DNA of 64,000 nucleotides from Streptomyces sp. F63. Lineage in GTDB: Bacteria > Actinomycetota > Actinomycetes > Streptomycetales > Streptomycetaceae. The stretch lies in assembly GCF_018070345.1 (NCBI RefSeq), contig NZ_JAGPXX010000010.1, positions 143,104 to 207,103 on the forward strand, given 5' to 3'. The notes under the pieces are model-generated. The model had not been told where the DNA came from. It worked only from the letters and a program-made list of their open reading frames with translations, and ran no database searches. The position numbers and the translations under genes were made by a program. Positions 63,396 to 64,000 of the stretch are shown here, in pieces. How positions within the stretch are numbered: the first letter of the stretch is position 1; each line of letters starts with the position of its first letter.

Positions 63396-63477
63396 GGCGG
63401 GTGCGCGCGGGCAGGTGGACGCAGGGACCGCCCAAGAGGCCCGCACCGTCATGCCGCGGCCGGCCCGCGCGTTCCGT

Positions 63478-63882
63478 CTACGCCGGGTCCAGGGAGGGCC
63501 GGGCCTTCAGCCCGCCGTTGTCCTCGCAGCCCAGTTCCTTCGCCATGGCCAGGGAGAAGGAGTGGGCGATGGTGGCGTAGGCGTCCTTCAGCGCCTCCAG
63601 TTCCTCCGCGTCGCCCTCGGGTTCGATGGGCCTGCCTCCGGGCTCGACGGTGATGGTGATGTGCCGGGGGGTGGGGCCGGTCAGTTCGTGCCCGTCGTGG
63701 CAGGCGAAGGTGACGAAGGCGACGTTCGGTGCAGTGCCGGCCTGTTCGCCCATCGGCAGCAGGGTGAACTTCCCGGCGGAGATGTCCTCCGGCGCACTAC
63801 CGGACAGGTACCAGCTGACCCGCAGTTGCTTGAACGGAGCGTCGGTGGGCGGGTAGATCCGGCAGATGTCCCCGAACCGTTC
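63478..63882 (-). pseudogene. Truncated gene, C-terminal fragment
   Basis: Minus-strand coding sequence with convincing codon use ending at 63478. Coding potential can be followed back to 63882, where a TAG precedes the codons for ERFGDICRIYPPTD, and there is no start before the internal ATG at 63753. The fragment contains LRVSWYLSGSAPEDISAGKF and ALKDAYATIAHSFSLAMAKE. It looks like the tail of a longer, perhaps exported, protein whose 5' part was lost at a junction near 63883. If translated from 63753 it gives 91 residues. Family unknown. Confidence 0.6.
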
Positions 63883-63922
63883 CTAATCAGTGAGCAGGAG
63901 TGAGTCTTGGACCCATACCTGG

Positions 63923-64000
63923 TCACTGCGGACACCCCGAACGGTTTTGGATGTCCTGGTCGCCCGCGTACTCGTCGCGTCCGGCGGCACGGATCGTGTC
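63923..64000 (-). CDS. Possible C-terminal end of a gene that continues beyond the window
   Basis: The last 78 bases read on the minus strand as 25 codons with a normal high-GC3 pattern at first (DTIRAAGRDEYAGDQD), ending in TGA at 63923. Too short to identify. The segment 63883-63950 is poorer in GC than its neighbours and may be a recombination or insertion-sequence junction. Confidence 0.3.
   Translation of the reverse strand, partial: DTIRAAGRDEYAGDQDIQNRSGCPQ

Overview
The window is very GC-rich, uses strongly C/G-ended codons, has GTG and TTG starts and dense leaderless-looking operons, and carries a large NRPS locus next to a Pgl/BREX-type defence locus. Together these point to a Streptomyces or close actinomycete chromosome. 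I saw no rRNA, tRNA, CRISPR array or complete insertion sequence.

Region 1 (77-29152, + strand) is one long biosynthetic operon. Two giant NRPS genes form five modules in the order C-A-MT-PCP / C-A-PCP-E / C|A-PCP-E / C-A-PCP / C-A-PCP, with module 3 split between the two proteins and no thioesterase domain at the end. They are followed by a Fes-like esterase whose nucleophile is read as Cys, a LeuB-like dehydrogenase, a fold-type-I aminotransferase, a LeuA/HMG-lyase-family synthase, LeuC and LeuD subunits, an MbtH protein and an unrecognised 114-residue protein. A 17-bp perfect hairpin closes the unit. The natural reading is a pentapeptide line (Cys-like N-methylated, D-Val-like, D-unknown, Thr-like, Ser) with its own 2-keto-acid chain-extension pathway (LeuA-C/D-B plus transaminase) supplying a non-proteinogenic residue, and release by a trans-acting hydrolase. 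The left edge of the window cuts close to the first NRPS start, so further cluster genes may lie upstream.

Region 2 (29573-36489) holds unrelated single genes: a membrane protein, a RidA-family protein lacking the usual Arg, a flavin monooxygenase, a Tat-exported two-subunit molybdenum hydroxylase and a small unknown protein.

Region 3 (36807-48639) is a fatty-acid or related acyl-CoA catabolic island: fadB/fadA on the minus strand, divergent from an acyl-CoA ligase, TetR regulator, acyl-CoA dehydrogenase and nitronate monooxygenase, then a second TetR gene and a convergent aldehyde dehydrogenase/MpaB-type oxygenase pair.

Region 4 (49155-63925) is a partial type 2 BREX (Pgl) locus on the minus strand: pglY, pglZ and brxD, then an orphan WD40 gene. 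The expected pglW, pglX and helicase genes are not adjacent. Upstream of pglY sit three plus-strand genes resembling an ESX-like secreted-protein cassette, followed by a decayed 164-bp copy of an internal pglY segment and truncated gene debris. The locus therefore looks rearranged.
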